Source: Antrihabitans stalactiti
GTDB lineage: Bacteria; Actinomycetota; Actinomycetes; Mycobacteriales; Mycobacteriaceae
Direction: 5' to 3'
Length of the DNA: 64,000 bases
NCBI RefSeq assembly: GCF_012932915.1
Contig: NZ_VCQU01000006.1
Coordinates: 62,001 to 126,000, forward strand
In this document: piece after piece, positions 54,867-64,000 of the stretch
Layout: the number at the start of each line of letters is the position of its first letter
Position numbering within the stretch: the first letter of the stretch is position 1
Program-made: the position numbers and the translations under genes
Notes under the pieces: generated by a model
What the model was told of the DNA's origin: nothing
The model's input: only the letters and a program-made list of their open reading frames with translations
The model's database searches: none

Positions 54867-55716
54867 GGAACCTCATCTCCGCGACCTTCGATATTTCGTC
54901 GCCGTAGCGGAGGAACTTCATTTCACGCACGCTGCCGAACACCTGCGCATCGCGCAGCCGACACTGTCTCGGCAGATCCGACAACTCGAAGACCAGCTCG
55001 GCGTAACCCTGCTCGACCGCGACCAGCGGACCGTTGCGTTGACCGTGGCGGGCAAGGAGTTGCTCGAGTCGGCACGCAAATTGCTGGCGATGTGGGACGA
55101 GACGGTCGCGCGGCTGACAGCGGCAGGCGAAACCCTGCGAGTCGGTCTGCAGACGGCGATCGGCCGCGGAATTCTTGCCGAACTCGAGGGCGTCGGCGGC
55201 CACAAGCTGGAGTTTCATTCCACGCAATGGAGCGATCCGACGTGCGGACTGGCGTCGCGGGAGTCCGACCTGGCCCTGGTGTGGCTGCCGATGCTGGATG
55301 CCGAGAGGTACGAATGGCGGGTGCTGCGTGCTGAGCCGCGCTGGGTCGTTATGCCCGAAGCGCATCCGCTTGCCAAAGCCGAGACTGTCGCGTTCGCGGA
55401 CCTGCTGGACCAGCCGTTCATCGCGTTGCCGTCCGAAGCAGGTCCGCAGCGAGACTTCTGGCTGGCCGCGGACTCACGTGGCGGCCGTAGGCCGGTGGTC
55501 GGTGCCGAGGCTTCGACTGCCGAAGAGAACGTCGAAGAGATCGGCCTCGGTCGCGGGCTGTGCCTGATCGCAGAAGAGAACGTTCCGATGTATCAGTGGC
55601 CAGGGATCACCGCACGTAAGACCGATCTGGAGCCGTGCGAACTAGCGATCGCCTGGCGTGCCGACGACGACCGCGCGACGGTTCGTGATTTCGTCGCGCT
55701 TGCCGCCGCCGGCTAG
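54865..55716 (+). CDS. LysR-family transcriptional regulator
   Basis: A 283-residue LysR regulator with an N-terminal winged helix (LRYFVAVAEELHFTHAAEHLRIAQPTLSRQIRQLE) and a periplasmic-binding-like effector domain. The ATG at 54865 is the family start; no ribosome-binding site precedes it, so a leaderless transcript is possible. It diverges from the SRPBCC-monooxygenase pair and is convergent with the SDR gene. The likely target is the divergent pair. Confidence 0.9.
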   Translation: MEPHLRDLRYFVAVAEELHFTHAAEHLRIAQPTLSRQIRQLEDQLGVTLLDRDQRTVALTVAGKELLESARKLLAMWDETVARLTAAGETLRVGLQTAIGRGILAELEGVGGHKLEFHSTQWSDPTCGLASRESDLALVWLPMLDAERYEWRVLRAEPRWVVMPEAHPLAKAETVAFADLLDQPFIALPSEAGPQRDFWLAADSRGGRRPVVGAEASTAEENVEEIGLGRGLCLIAEENVPMYQWPGITARKTDLEPCELAIAWRADDDRATVRDFVALAAAG

Positions 55717-55720
55717 CCGC

Positions 55721-56563
55721 CTAATTCGCTTCGACTCCGCGCGCGCGTTCTTCGTAGGCCTTGCGGGCTTCGACGTCGACGTCGTCGAGGAACACGTGCT
55801 CGGCGCCCATCAACCGGCCGAGCATGTCGTAGGCCTGTGGTGGCATGAACCGCGTCATCACCAACGTCATGAACCCCGCCAACTTGGTGACCCGCACTCG
55901 ACCTTGCGGCTTCGCGATGAGATCGGCGATGGCGTTCGCGATGTCCTCTGGCTCGGCGTTCTTGAGCCCCTTCGCGCCATGCGTCCCTGCCACCAGTTCG
56001 GTATTGGTGAAAGTTGGCTCGACAGAAGAGAATTCGACTCCTGTCTTGTGGTATTCGGCGCGCAGGGAATCGGTGAAGCCGAGCACAGCCCACTTGCTTC
56101 CGCAGTAGGTGGCCAATCCCGGAACGTGAATTTCGCCGGCCAGCGACGCGATGTTGATGACGTGACCGGAACCGCGTGGCGCCATTCGCCGGGCTGCCAG
56201 CTTGCTGCCGAGGATGACGCCGTAGACGTTGATGTCCAAGATGCGCTTGGTCACGGCTTCCGGCTCGTCGACGATCCGGCCGACCGGCATGATGCCTGCG
56301 TTGTTGATCAAGACATCGATCGGGCCGAGCTGGCGCTCGACTTGATCGAGGAAGGCCTCGAACGAATCCGGATCGGTGACGTCGAGCTTGCCGTAGACCT
56401 CCAGGCCCAGCGCGGCTCCCGCCTCCTTGACCTTGGTCTCGTCGACGTCACCGATCGCGACCTTGCCGCCGAGCCCGGCGAGCTTCGTCGCGGTCGCAAA
56501 GCCGATACCGCGTGCTCCACCGGTGATCACGACGACCTTGTCGCGCACTGCGTTGTCAGACAT
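55721..56563 (-). CDS. Short-chain dehydrogenase/reductase
   Basis: A 280-residue classical SDR. NAD(P)-binding TGGARGIG near residue 14, NNAG near 88, catalytic Ser in INIASLAG and YxxxK in TYCGSK are all present. Asp in GDVDE after strand 2 suggests NAD(H) preference. It follows the semialdehyde dehydrogenase gene by 29 nt on the same strand, so the two probably act in sequence on an alcohol/aldehyde. Confidence 0.9.
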   Translation of the reverse strand: MSDNAVRDKVVVITGGARGIGFATATKLAGLGGKVAIGDVDETKVKEAGAALGLEVYGKLDVTDPDSFEAFLDQVERQLGPIDVLINNAGIMPVGRIVDEPEAVTKRILDINVYGVILGSKLAARRMAPRGSGHVINIASLAGEIHVPGLATYCGSKWAVLGFTDSLRAEYHKTGVEFSSVEPTFTNTELVAGTHGAKGLKNAEPEDIANAIADLIAKPQGRVRVTKLAGFMTLVMTRFMPPQAYDMLGRLMGAEHVFLDDVDVEARKAYEERARGVEAN

Positions 56564-56592
56564 TCTTCTCCTTATTTTCCAAAACCTGTGGG

Positions 56593-58125
56593 TCAGAGAC
56601 CGAATCGGCGCTTGCCCTGAGCAGATGCGGCACGCATCACGCCAAGGGCGAACTTCAACTTGAATGGGTTGTATGGGAACCAGATGAGTTCCTTCTTCTG
56701 GGTTGGCAGCCGCGGCGAGGTAATGGCCTGCTGCCTGCAGTACTTGCGGATTCCGCTCGGGCCACCCCAGCGCGCGCCGATGCCGGAGTCTTTCCAGCCG
56801 CCCATCGGCAACGCGTAGCTGGACATATTGGCGAACGCGTCGTTGATGTTGACTGCGCCTGCCTCCAGCTTGCGTGCGACTCGTTCACCCCGGGCCTTGT
56901 CGCCGGTCCACACCGTGGCCGAGAGGCCGTAGGTGGAATCGTTTGCGAGACGGATCGCTTCGGCCTCGTCGGCGACCTTGATCACCGGGATCGTCGGACC
57001 GAACGTTTCCTCACGAATGCACGACATCGACTGGTCGACGTCGACCAGCACGGTCGGCTCGAAGAAAGTCCCGACACCGGTGGCCCTGCCGCCGGTCGTC
57101 GCGCGGGCACCGCCGGCGATGGCCTCGTCGACGTGCCGCTTGACGATGTCGAGCTGGGCATGGGTCGCGATCGCGCCCTGATCGAACTTGTAACCGCGAT
57201 CGTCCTGGCCCTGCCGCAACTCGCTGACGTTCTTGGTCAGCCGCTCGACGAACTCGTCGTACACGGGAGCTTCGACATAGACCCGCTCGACCGAGATGCA
57301 GACCTGCCCGGAGTTGAACAGCCCACCGAAAGCGATACCGGCAGCCGCACGCTCCACATCGGCGTCGGCAAGGACGAGTGCCGGGTCTTTGCCGCCGAGT
57401 TCCAGGCTGTACGGAACGAGTCGCTCTGCGCAGGCCACGGCGATTTTGCGCCCTGTCGCCGTCGACCCGGTGAACTGTACGTAGTCGGAATTCTGGACCA
57501 CCGCAGCGCCGGTTTCACCGCGCCCGGTGACGACCGCGAAGACCGGCGGAGCGCCGATCGCGGCCCAACCGCGAGCGAGCTCGACCGCAGATAACGGCGT
57601 CACTTCGGACGGCTTCAGCAGCACGGCCGCACCGGCGAGCAGCGCGGGTACAACGTCGAGGCCAGGTCCGATGAGCGGGTAGTTCCAAGGCGTGATGACA
57701 CCGACGACGGCGTACGGACGATACGCCGTGGTGAGGCTCTTGACCTTCGCGAGAGGGCTGTGCGGCGAGGGGTGATCGTCGGCAAGGAACTTCTCGGCGT
57801 TGTTGCCGTAGTAGTTGATCAAGTCGGCCCACATCGGGACTTCGAGGCTCGCGTCGGCGCGCGGCTTCGCAGTCTCCGACTGGATGACGTCCGTAACCTC
57901 GGCGCTGTTGTCGAGCAGCCACTCCTGCAGCTTGCGCATCCACTTCGCGCGGCCTTTCGCTCCGAGGGCTTCCCACTCGGGCTGCGCATCGCGGAGCCGC
58001 TTGACTTCATCCTCGACGGCCGCGGCAGACAGGTTCGGTACCGAACCGACCACCTTGCCGCTTGCGGGATTGCGGACCTCGACAGCATCGAGTTTTGCCT
58101 GCGTGGCTGGTTCGGTCAGGGTCAC
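56593..58125 (-). CDS. Aldehyde dehydrogenase, succinate-semialdehyde type
   Basis: A 510-residue NAD(P)-dependent aldehyde dehydrogenase resembling mycobacterial GabD2-type succinic semialdehyde dehydrogenases. Catalytic Cys is in NSGQVCISVERV, the general-base Glu in LELGGKDPALV, and cofactor contacts in TPWNYPL and FTGSTATGR. It diverges from the PucR-type regulator gene and leads an operon with the SDR. The precise aldehyde is inferred only from overall likeness. Confidence 0.88.
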   Translation of the reverse strand: MTLTEPATQAKLDAVEVRNPASGKVVGSVPNLSAAAVEDEVKRLRDAQPEWEALGAKGRAKWMRKLQEWLLDNSAEVTDVIQSETAKPRADASLEVPMWADLINYYGNNAEKFLADDHPSPHSPLAKVKSLTTAYRPYAVVGVITPWNYPLIGPGLDVVPALLAGAAVLLKPSEVTPLSAVELARGWAAIGAPPVFAVVTGRGETGAAVVQNSDYVQFTGSTATGRKIAVACAERLVPYSLELGGKDPALVLADADVERAAAGIAFGGLFNSGQVCISVERVYVEAPVYDEFVERLTKNVSELRQGQDDRGYKFDQGAIATHAQLDIVKRHVDEAIAGGARATTGGRATGVGTFFEPTVLVDVDQSMSCIREETFGPTIPVIKVADEAEAIRLANDSTYGLSATVWTGDKARGERVARKLEAGAVNINDAFANMSSYALPMGGWKDSGIGARWGGPSGIRKYCRQQAITSPRLPTQKKELIWFPYNPFKLKFALGVMRAASAQGKRRFGL

Positions 58126-58283
58126 CGTCGACCTCTTTCTTCGTTCTTCGTCGTTCGAACGCGGGCAGGTGTGATCTGCTCCACTCGACTATCATGGTTG
58201 CACAACATCTGCCGCATATCTTGGCTAATTTGCTCAACCGAACCCGTCCGATTTGTATCCTCAGTCCAAGAAATGGGGGCGGA

Positions 58284-59506
58284 ATGCTCGAGGACGAGGT
58301 CAACAACTGGATTCGCGACTGGGCAACCTCGAACCTGCAGCCGGGTGAGGTGGCCGCGCTCGTCGAGCGACTGGATTCGACGATCGTCGGTCTGGTGCCC
58401 GACCTCGCGGATCGTGAACTGCAGCGCGATCTCCACGCCAGCACAGCGGCGCAGATTCGCTCGTTCCTGGTGTCGATGGCAAACGATGCAGAACTGCCGC
58501 AACCACCACCGGAGGCTCGGGCATTGGCCCGCTCGCTGGCTCGCCGGGGACTTGAAATGCGCGTTTTGATGAACATCTATCACGCCGGTCAGCGCGCGGC
58601 GAATCAATACCTGAGCGAGGTCGTCGCGGAGCAGAACGTCGACCGGGAACTGGAGCGTGCCTTGCTGTTTCGCACGTTCGAACGCTCCACGGACTGGCTC
58701 GGTATGTCGCTCGAAATGCTGACGGTCACTTTTGCCGAAGAACGCGAGAGCAGCCTGCGCGACGAGTTCACTCGCCGAGCCGAGACGGTCCGATCGATGT
58801 TGAGTGGAGACGATATCGACTCCGACGTCGCGGCCCGTCGGCTCGGCTACCCGCTGTCGGGCAATCACCTCGCGTTCGTGCTCTGGTCCGACGACGGCAT
58901 CGACGGCGATGTCATCGCCACCCTCGGTCGCCTCGCCAACAAGATCGCGTCCGCGTTCGGCACTGCACGGGCATTGACCGTTCCGTCCGGCGCAACAGGG
59001 CTTTGGGCTTGGTTACCTACCGACCGAGCGCCCGGACCTGTGCTTCGCGACGGCTGGATCGGTGCGGTTCCGTCGGTCCGTGCCGCGTTCGGCGCAGCCG
59101 GGCGTGGGGTGGCCGGGTTCCGCCGCAGCCATCGCGAGGCGGTTGCCGCCCGGCATCTCGCCGAGCAGAGCGGGAGCACCGATTGGCTCACCGAATACCT
59201 CGATGTGGAAATCGTGGCTTGGCGTCGGCGGACGACGAAGGCATGCGTGCGCTGGTCGCCCGTGAGTTGGCTGGGATCGACGGTCTCGACGCGAATTCGC
59301 AACGGCTCCGCGAGACGCTGCACGCCTATATCCGAAACCTCAACAGCCCGGATGCCGCCGCGCGGTCACTGGGCGTGCACAAGAACACCGTGCGCTACCG
59401 CATCCAACGCATCGAAGAACTATTGGGCCACGACATCGCAAGCCGCAGAGTGCAACTGGAAGTCGCACTGGAGTGCGTGGCTGTCTACGGTCCAGCCGTG
59501 TTGTGA
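58284..59506 (+). pseudogene. PucR/CdaR-type regulator interrupted by a frameshift
   Basis: From the ATG at 58284 the frame encodes an N-terminal helical domain and central GGDEF-like domain (through TDWLTEYLDVEIVA). Near 59217-59219 the coding frame moves: the C-terminal helix-turn-helix (RLRETLHAYIRNLNSPDAAARSLGVHKNTVRYRIQRIEELLG) continues in another frame to 59506. One missing base at GGCTTGG (59215-59221) explains it. Joined, the product would be about 407 residues, the normal family length. It is either a real inactivating deletion or a sequencing error. It diverges from the aldehyde dehydrogenase gene, its likely target. Confidence 0.8.
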
Positions 59507-59508
59507 CG

Positions 59509-59805
59509 TCAGTGCGTGTGGGTGTGTTCGTGCTCGTGGTCATGGCTGTGACCATGTCCATGACCGTGCAGCCGACGCAGCGGCGGCAGGTTCTTCGGCG
59601 GAACCTTGCGTTCGGGCAGGTCCTCCAGCAGGCGCGTCGTGATTGCCGCGATCTCGGCGACCGCCGCCTCGACAGCAGGTCTCGTCGCCGCGGAGATGGA
59701 AGACAACCCGCCGACCTTGCGGACGTATTGCAAGGCTGCTGCCTGAATCTCTTCTTGCGTCGCGGCCGGTTCGAGGCCGCGTAGAGCTGTGATGTTTCGG
59801 CACAT
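59509..59805 (-). CDS. DUF2277 protein with His-rich tail
   Basis: A 98-residue protein. The start MCRNITALRGLEPAATQEEIQAAALQYVRKV is the DUF2277 signature, and the last 20 residues alternate His with Gly, Ser, Asp, Glu or Thr (nine His), a likely Zn/Ni-binding tail. Function unknown. It lies 30 nt downstream of kinase D on the same strand and is convergent with the PucR-type gene. Confidence 0.85.
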   Translation of the reverse strand: MCRNITALRGLEPAATQEEIQAAALQYVRKVGGLSSISAATRPAVEAAVAEIAAITTRLLEDLPERKVPPKNLPPLRRLHGHGHGHSHDHEHEHTHTH

Positions 59806-59835
59806 GCCTTCGAGCCTAGCGACCGTTCGGGATCG

Positions 59836-62163
59836 CTACCGGTGTGCGCGTGCCACGCGGTCGAGAGCGCGGATGTCGTCTTCGAGGAGTCGGAAGATCC
59901 AGTACGCGCCGACGAACGCGATTGCGCTGCCGACACAGAGCACCCGAATGGGAACGATTACCTGCGCGATGTCCTCGGGCGCGATGAACGTCGCGCCTGC
60001 GACGCCGATCAAGGGGACCGCCGCAGCCATCGCGAGGAAAAAGGTGCAGCGACGGTCGAGGCGGCGAAGTTCGATCGCGTCACCCGCGTCGATCCCGCCG
60101 TGCGGAATGAAGATGGGGTAGAGGCAGCGCACCGCGTAGAAATTGACCAAGAACGCGGGATACGCCATTGCGATTGCACCGCATACGATCTGGGTCGCAA
60201 GGAAATGGACGTAGGTGCCTGCCCCGACCTCACGTCCGGAGAGCGTCAGCGTGATGGGCACACCGATTCCGGCAATGACCCACAAGCAGAAACACGCGAG
60301 CGCGTTGCGATAGCCGAGCCTGAGCGTGTGCCGTCTCGCCTTGGCGAGCTCGGTTGCGTTGTAGGTCTTCCCTTTGCGAAGACCCCACAGCACGCGCCAC
60401 AGGTACCAGACGAAGACGTTCGTTGTCACGAAGCCGATGAGGAACGCGACCCCGTAGGTCCATGCGGTCAGCGTCTGGAACAGATGCTGATCCTTGGCGT
60501 CCAGCTTGTTCACGATCAGCGTCTTGTTGTGGTTGTAGCTGTAGAGAATTGCGAGCAGGTTGGGTATTGCGATCGCGAGCAGCAGCATCGGGTGTGTGAA
60601 CAGCCGCAGCGTCCGCCGCCAACTGTTCGGTGGTGGATCGACCAGTTCGCGTGCGCGTGGATCGAGGCAGACTTGCAGTTGCTGCGCCATCTCCGCTCCC
60701 CGGGCCCAGCGGTCCGCCGGGTCGGGCCGCAGCGATTTCAGCAGCACTCGCCGCAGTGCGCTCGGGCAGTCCGCGGGCAGCTCGCCGGGTGTCGGTTGGT
60801 CGGAGCTGCGACGACGGTCCAGCATCGTGTCCAGTGCAGTTCTGTCGCCTGACCGCGCCGACCCGCCGGACGACCCACGCGGTGGAGCGTCGTCGTCGTG
60901 GAAAGGCTTTGTGCCGGTCAGCAGTTCCCACAACACGACCGCGAGCGAGTAGAGGTCACTGCGAGTATCGAGGTCGTCGGCGGTCGTCGGACTGTCCGGA
61001 TGAATCACCGAAAGTTGTTCCGGTGACATGTACGCGAGCGATCCGCCAAAGTAGGCGACCGGGCTTGTTCCGGATACGTTGCCGCTGAAGCTGATGTTGA
61101 AGTCGGCCAGCTTGGGGATTCCTTCGGCGGTCAACAGCACGTTCGCGGGCTTGACGTCGCGATGCAGAACCCCTTGTCTACCCGCGTAATCGAGAGCATC
61201 GGCGAGGCGGCGCCCGAGCCAGGCGACGGTTTCCGGCCACGAGAGCTCGGCAAGCTCTTCGCGGACACCGGATTCGCTCGGCATGATCTCGCCCTTCTCC
61301 GCGAGGGCCTCGTCGACGACATCGATGAGCAGTTGGCCGGACCGCTCTGCGGGCGGGGTGCTTCGAACTCGTTGCAGGACACCGAGAAGGGTTCCGCCCG
61401 GCACGTACTGCATATACAGCAGTCGCAGTTTGCGTCCCCGGAGCACTCGTTGGTCGAAGACCCGAACGATGTAGTTGTGGTCGAGCTGCGCGAGCGTTTG
61501 TGGCTCGGTACCGTGGTCCTGCGAGATCTTGACCGCGACGAGCCGTTGCATGGACCGTTGTCGAGCGAGAAAGACCTTCGCGAACGCGCCGCGACCGAGC
61601 CCCATCATCAAATCGAAGTCGTTGATCCGTTGGCCGACGTCGACGTCGTCGAGCGCGACCGGCTTGCCCGAATGCGAGACGAGCGTCCCTTCGAACTCGC
61701 CTGTTTCGAGGATCGACGCCAATTCCTCGGCCTGCTCGGGAAACTCCTCCGTGTATTCGGCCGAATCGACCGACTGGCCACTACGCCGCCGGACCTGAAA
61801 TTCTTCGTAGATCAGGTCTGGCGGCAGCGCTCGACCGCGAAGTTCGGGAAGCTCTTCGCAATATTGCGCGAGCCGCTTCGGCTCGATGCCTCGTGACCAG
61901 CGGTGTTCCAGATCGATCTTGATCAGTTCGATCACGCACGCCCGGCGCACCGCAGGCGAATCGGGAAGGAAATCTGCCAACCGCGGCGCATCGCCGTTGC
62001 TCCAAGCCGCGGCGAACCGTTCGACGGTCGCTGCCAGCACCGTCAGGGACGCCTTCGGTGGCGCAGGTGTTCCTGCGGCTGCGGTCGCCTCCAGCTGCGA
62101 ATCGGCGCTCGGAGGTGGAGCCGCAGCCGTCGCATCGGAACTCACTTCGACTTTGGGCGTCAT
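59836..62163 (-). CDS. Serine/threonine kinase with six-helix membrane tail, paralogue D (DFN-type)
   Basis: A 775-residue fourth member, about 9 kb from the three-kinase operon. It has an Ala/Pro-rich N-terminus (1-40), the helical domain (about 45-150), the kinase domain (about 180-515; RGAFAKV, Lys212, HRDVKPAN with Asp336, DFN 354-356) and six membrane helices. The third glycine-loop residue pattern (GRGAF) differs slightly from the others. The same long insert before helix E is present. It lies between ftsH (divergent) and the DUF2277 gene. Dispersal of a close paralogue suggests duplication followed by rearrangement. Confidence 0.9.
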   Translation of the reverse strand: MTPKVEVSSDATAAAPPPSADSQLEATAAAGTPAPPKASLTVLAATVERFAAAWSNGDAPRLADFLPDSPAVRRACVIELIKIDLEHRWSRGIEPKRLAQYCEELPELRGRALPPDLIYEEFQVRRRSGQSVDSAEYTEEFPEQAEELASILETGEFEGTLVSHSGKPVALDDVDVGQRINDFDLMMGLGRGAFAKVFLARQRSMQRLVAVKISQDHGTEPQTLAQLDHNYIVRVFDQRVLRGRKLRLLYMQYVPGGTLLGVLQRVRSTPPAERSGQLLIDVVDEALAEKGEIMPSESGVREELAELSWPETVAWLGRRLADALDYAGRQGVLHRDVKPANVLLTAEGIPKLADFNISFSGNVSGTSPVAYFGGSLAYMSPEQLSVIHPDSPTTADDLDTRSDLYSLAVVLWELLTGTKPFHDDDAPPRGSSGGSARSGDRTALDTMLDRRRSSDQPTPGELPADCPSALRRVLLKSLRPDPADRWARGAEMAQQLQVCLDPRARELVDPPPNSWRRTLRLFTHPMLLLAIAIPNLLAILYSYNHNKTLIVNKLDAKDQHLFQTLTAWTYGVAFLIGFVTTNVFVWYLWRVLWGLRKGKTYNATELAKARRHTLRLGYRNALACFCLWVIAGIGVPITLTLSGREVGAGTYVHFLATQIVCGAIAMAYPAFLVNFYAVRCLYPIFIPHGGIDAGDAIELRRLDRRCTFFLAMAAAVPLIGVAGATFIAPEDIAQVIVPIRVLCVGSAIAFVGAYWIFRLLEDDIRALDRVARAHR

Positions 62164-62481
62164 CAGCTTCGATCATGCTAACGCCGGGCTTCCCCGGAGA
62201 AGTGTGGCTTTCCGCCCGGATAGCGAGTGGAATCCCACGGGATTCGGCGTGCGTGATGCCGTTCGAGGTCCGGCCAGGCGTTCGACCAGCCGGATGTCGG
62301 TTCGCTGCCGAGGAACTGACTCGCCCGGTGGCGCGTTGACCCTTTGAGTGCAACACTCTGGCGCCCTACATGGACGTCAGCCCCACGCGGTAACCTGGGA
62401 CATCGGTGAGCACAGCTGGACCGGCGCAGGTGCGACATCCGGAATACGCGAAAGGACGCAGGCCGTCAGGGCCGACGCTGT
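62164..62481. other. Divergent intergenic region, kinase D / ftsH
   Basis: 318 nt with no convincing gene. It must contain the promoters of kinase D and ftsH, but no strong -35/-10 pair or palindrome stood out. Confidence 0.3.
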
Positions 62482-64000
62482 ATGAACCGCAAGACTGTGT
62501 TTCGAAACCTGGCCATCGTTGCCGGCATTCTGCTGGTCATCTATGCGTTCAGTTACTTCAGCAACGACACACGCGGATGGAAGAGCGTCGACACATCTGT
62601 CGCGTTGTCGCAGATCACCGACAAGAACGTCAAGAGCGTTCAGATGGACGATCGCGAGCAGCAGCTCCGCCTGAAGCTGAAGAACGGTAACGACAAGACC
62701 GACGGCGAGACGCAAATCATCGCCAAATACCCGTCCGACGCGTCGGACGACATCTTCAAGCAGATCCAAGCCTCAGGTGCCGAGGACTACAACACGACAG
62801 TCACGAAGGAAAGCTGGTTCACCTCGATCCTGCTGTTCGTGCTGCCTATGGTTGTGCTGCTCGGCCTTTTCATCTTCGTCATGGGCCGCATGCAAGGCGG
62901 TGGCCGCGGCGGCGTGATGGGCTTCGGCAAGTCGAAGGCGAAGCAGCTGTCGAAGGACATGCCGAAGACGACGTTCGCCGACGTCGCAGGTGCAGACGAG
63001 GCCGTCGAAGAGCTGTACGAAATCAAGGATTTCTTGCAGAATCCGGCTCGCTACCAGGCGCTCGGCGCGAAGATCCCGCGCGGCGTCCTGCTGTACGGTC
63101 CACCTGGCACAGGTAAGACGTTGCTGGCCCGCGCGGTCGCAGGTGAAGCAGGCGTCCCCTTCTTCACCATCTCTGGCTCTGACTTCGTCGAAATGTTCGT
63201 CGGTGTCGGTGCATCCCGAGTTCGCGACCTGTTCGACCAGGCCAAGCAGAATTCCCCGTGCATCATTTTCGTCGACGAGATCGACGCGGTCGGGCGTCAG
63301 CGCGGCGCCGGCCTCGGTGGCGGGCACGACGAACGCGAGCAGACGCTCAACCAGTTGCTCGTCGAAATGGACGGCTTCGGTGAGCGCACCGGCGTCATCC
63401 TGATCGCCGCGACCAACCGGCCCGACATTCTCGACCCCGCGCTCCTGCGTCCCGGTCGCTTCGACCGGCAGATTCCGGTCGGCAACCCCGACCTCGCCGG
63501 TCGCCGCGCGATCTTGAAGGTGCATTCGAAGGGCAAGCCGATCGCTGCGGGTGCAGACCTCGAAGGTCTCGCCAAGCGCACCGTCGGTATGTCCGGAGCC
63601 GATCTGGCGAACGTGATCAACGAAGCGGCCCTGCTCACTGCACGTGAAGGCGGAGCCGTGATCACAGGTGAACAGCTCGAGGAGGCGGTCGATCGCGTCA
63701 TCGGTGGTCCGCGCCGCAAGAGCAGGATCATCAGCGAGCACGAGAAGAAGATCACCGCCTACCACGAAGGCGGGCACACGCTCGCTGCCTGGGCGATGCC
63801 CGATATCGAGCCGGTGTACAAGGTCACGATCCTCGCGCGGGGCCGGACCGGTGGTCACGCGATGACGGTGCCCGAGGACGACAAGGGCCTGATGACCAGG
63901 TCGGAAATGATCGCGCGCCTCGTGATGGCGATGGGTGGACGGGCCGCTGAGGAACTCGTGTTCCACGAGCCGACCACTGGTGCGTCGTCGGATATCGATC
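62482..64000 (+). CDS. ftsH: ATP-dependent zinc metalloprotease FtsH (3' end outside window)
   Basis: The first 506 residues of the membrane-bound AAA+ protease that degrades misfolded and short-lived membrane proteins. Two membrane helices (about 8-25 and 115-133) flank a small external domain. The AAA module has Walker A GPPGTGKT (206-213), Walker [12 protein letters not shown] and the second region of homology ([21 protein letters not shown], part shown). The zinc site HEGGH lies near residue 430. The frame runs open to the right edge. Confidence 0.97.
   Translation, partial: MNRKTVFRNLAIVAGILLVIYAFSYFSNDTRGWKSVDTSVALSQITDKNVKSVQMDDREQQLRLKLKNGNDKTDGETQIIAKYPSDASDDIFKQIQASGAEDYNTTVTKESWFTSILLFVLPMVVLLGLFIFVMGRMQGGGRGGVMGFGKSKAKQLSKDMPKTTFADVAGADEAVEELYEIKDFLQNPARYQALGAKIPRGVLLYGPPGTGKTLLARAVAGEAGVPFFTISGSDFVEMFVGVGASRVRDLFDQAKQNSPCIIFVDEIDAVGRQRGAGLGGGHDEREQTLNQLLVEMDGFGERTGVILIAATNRPDILDPALLRPGRFDRQIPVGNPDLAGRRAILKVHSKGKPIAAGADLEGLAKRTVGMSGADLANVINEAALLTAREGGAVITGEQLEEAVDRVIGGPRRKSRIISEHEKKITAYHEGGHTLAAWAMPDIEPVYKVTILARGRTGGHAMTVPEDDKGLMTRSEMIARLVMAMGGRAAEELVFHEPTTGASSDID

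Noticed and set aside
1-64000. CRISPR arrays, insertion sequences, prophage, attachment sites or rRNA
   Set aside because: No spaced direct repeats, transposase or integrase motifs, phage structural genes or rRNA sequences were seen on either strand.

Overview
The window looks like a chromosomal segment of a GC-rich, mycolic-acid-containing actinobacterium (Mycobacteriales, most like Nocardiaceae such as Rhodococcus or Nocardia). Supporting signs are frequent GTG/TTG starts, a CmaA/PcaA-type mycolate cyclopropane synthase, a SAM-IV riboswitch, an EthA-like monooxygenase, and two housekeeping blocks whose order I recall from mycobacteria: helicase-cspA-DUF-topA-holB, and ppa-dacB-DUF2342-tilS-hpt with ftsH further on. 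The genus is inference; no rRNA is present.

Layout. 2-12162: end of an APC permease, a DUF1998 helicase, cspA, a conserved actinobacterial protein, topA, a DinB-like protein, holB coupled to two PH-domain membrane proteins, and the cyclopropane synthase. 12240-14316: tRNA-Thr(CGT), a lipoprotein, bfr-bfd behind a candidate IdeR box, and two small coupled unknowns. 14475-20755: an oxidative cluster with a divergent TetR gene, an alpha-dioxygenase/COX-like haem dioxygenase, a P450, an unknown protein and a GMC oxidoreductase. 20848-27098: a stand-alone trypco2-like protein, a DUF2752 membrane protein, and a Pls/PosA-type NRPS translationally coupled to an M1 aminopeptidase. 27250-31813: thiolase, carotenoid-cleavage-type dioxygenase and MFS transporter. 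31815-35666: LysE exporter, then a SAM-IV riboswitch ahead of a PLP desulfurase-like gene, a shortened luciferase-like monooxygenase, a flavin reductase and a compact OHCU-decarboxylase-like protein. 36048-43848: crotonase, MarR-MFS drug efflux pair, then ppa, dacB, a DUF2342 metalloprotease, tilS and hpt.

43858-62163 is an accessory stretch between hpt and ftsH. It carries three overlapping genes for large serine/threonine kinases with a six-helix membrane tail, a fourth paralogue about 9 kb away, an amidase, a Baeyer-Villiger-type monooxygenase with an SRPBCC partner, a LysR regulator, an SDR and a semialdehyde dehydrogenase, a frameshifted PucR-type regulator and a His-tailed DUF2277 protein. 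ftsH runs off the right edge.

The most unusual signals are: (1) the four-member kinase-6TM family, all reading DFN where kinases normally have DFG; (2) a roughly 40-bp near-perfect palindrome present five times between genes, with paired changes in its arms; (3) the split haem-dioxygenase/P450 pair that resembles fungal oxylipin synthases; (4) the NRPS-aminopeptidase couple; (5) the SAM-IV-controlled sulfur locus. I saw no CRISPR array, transposase, rRNA or phage gene.
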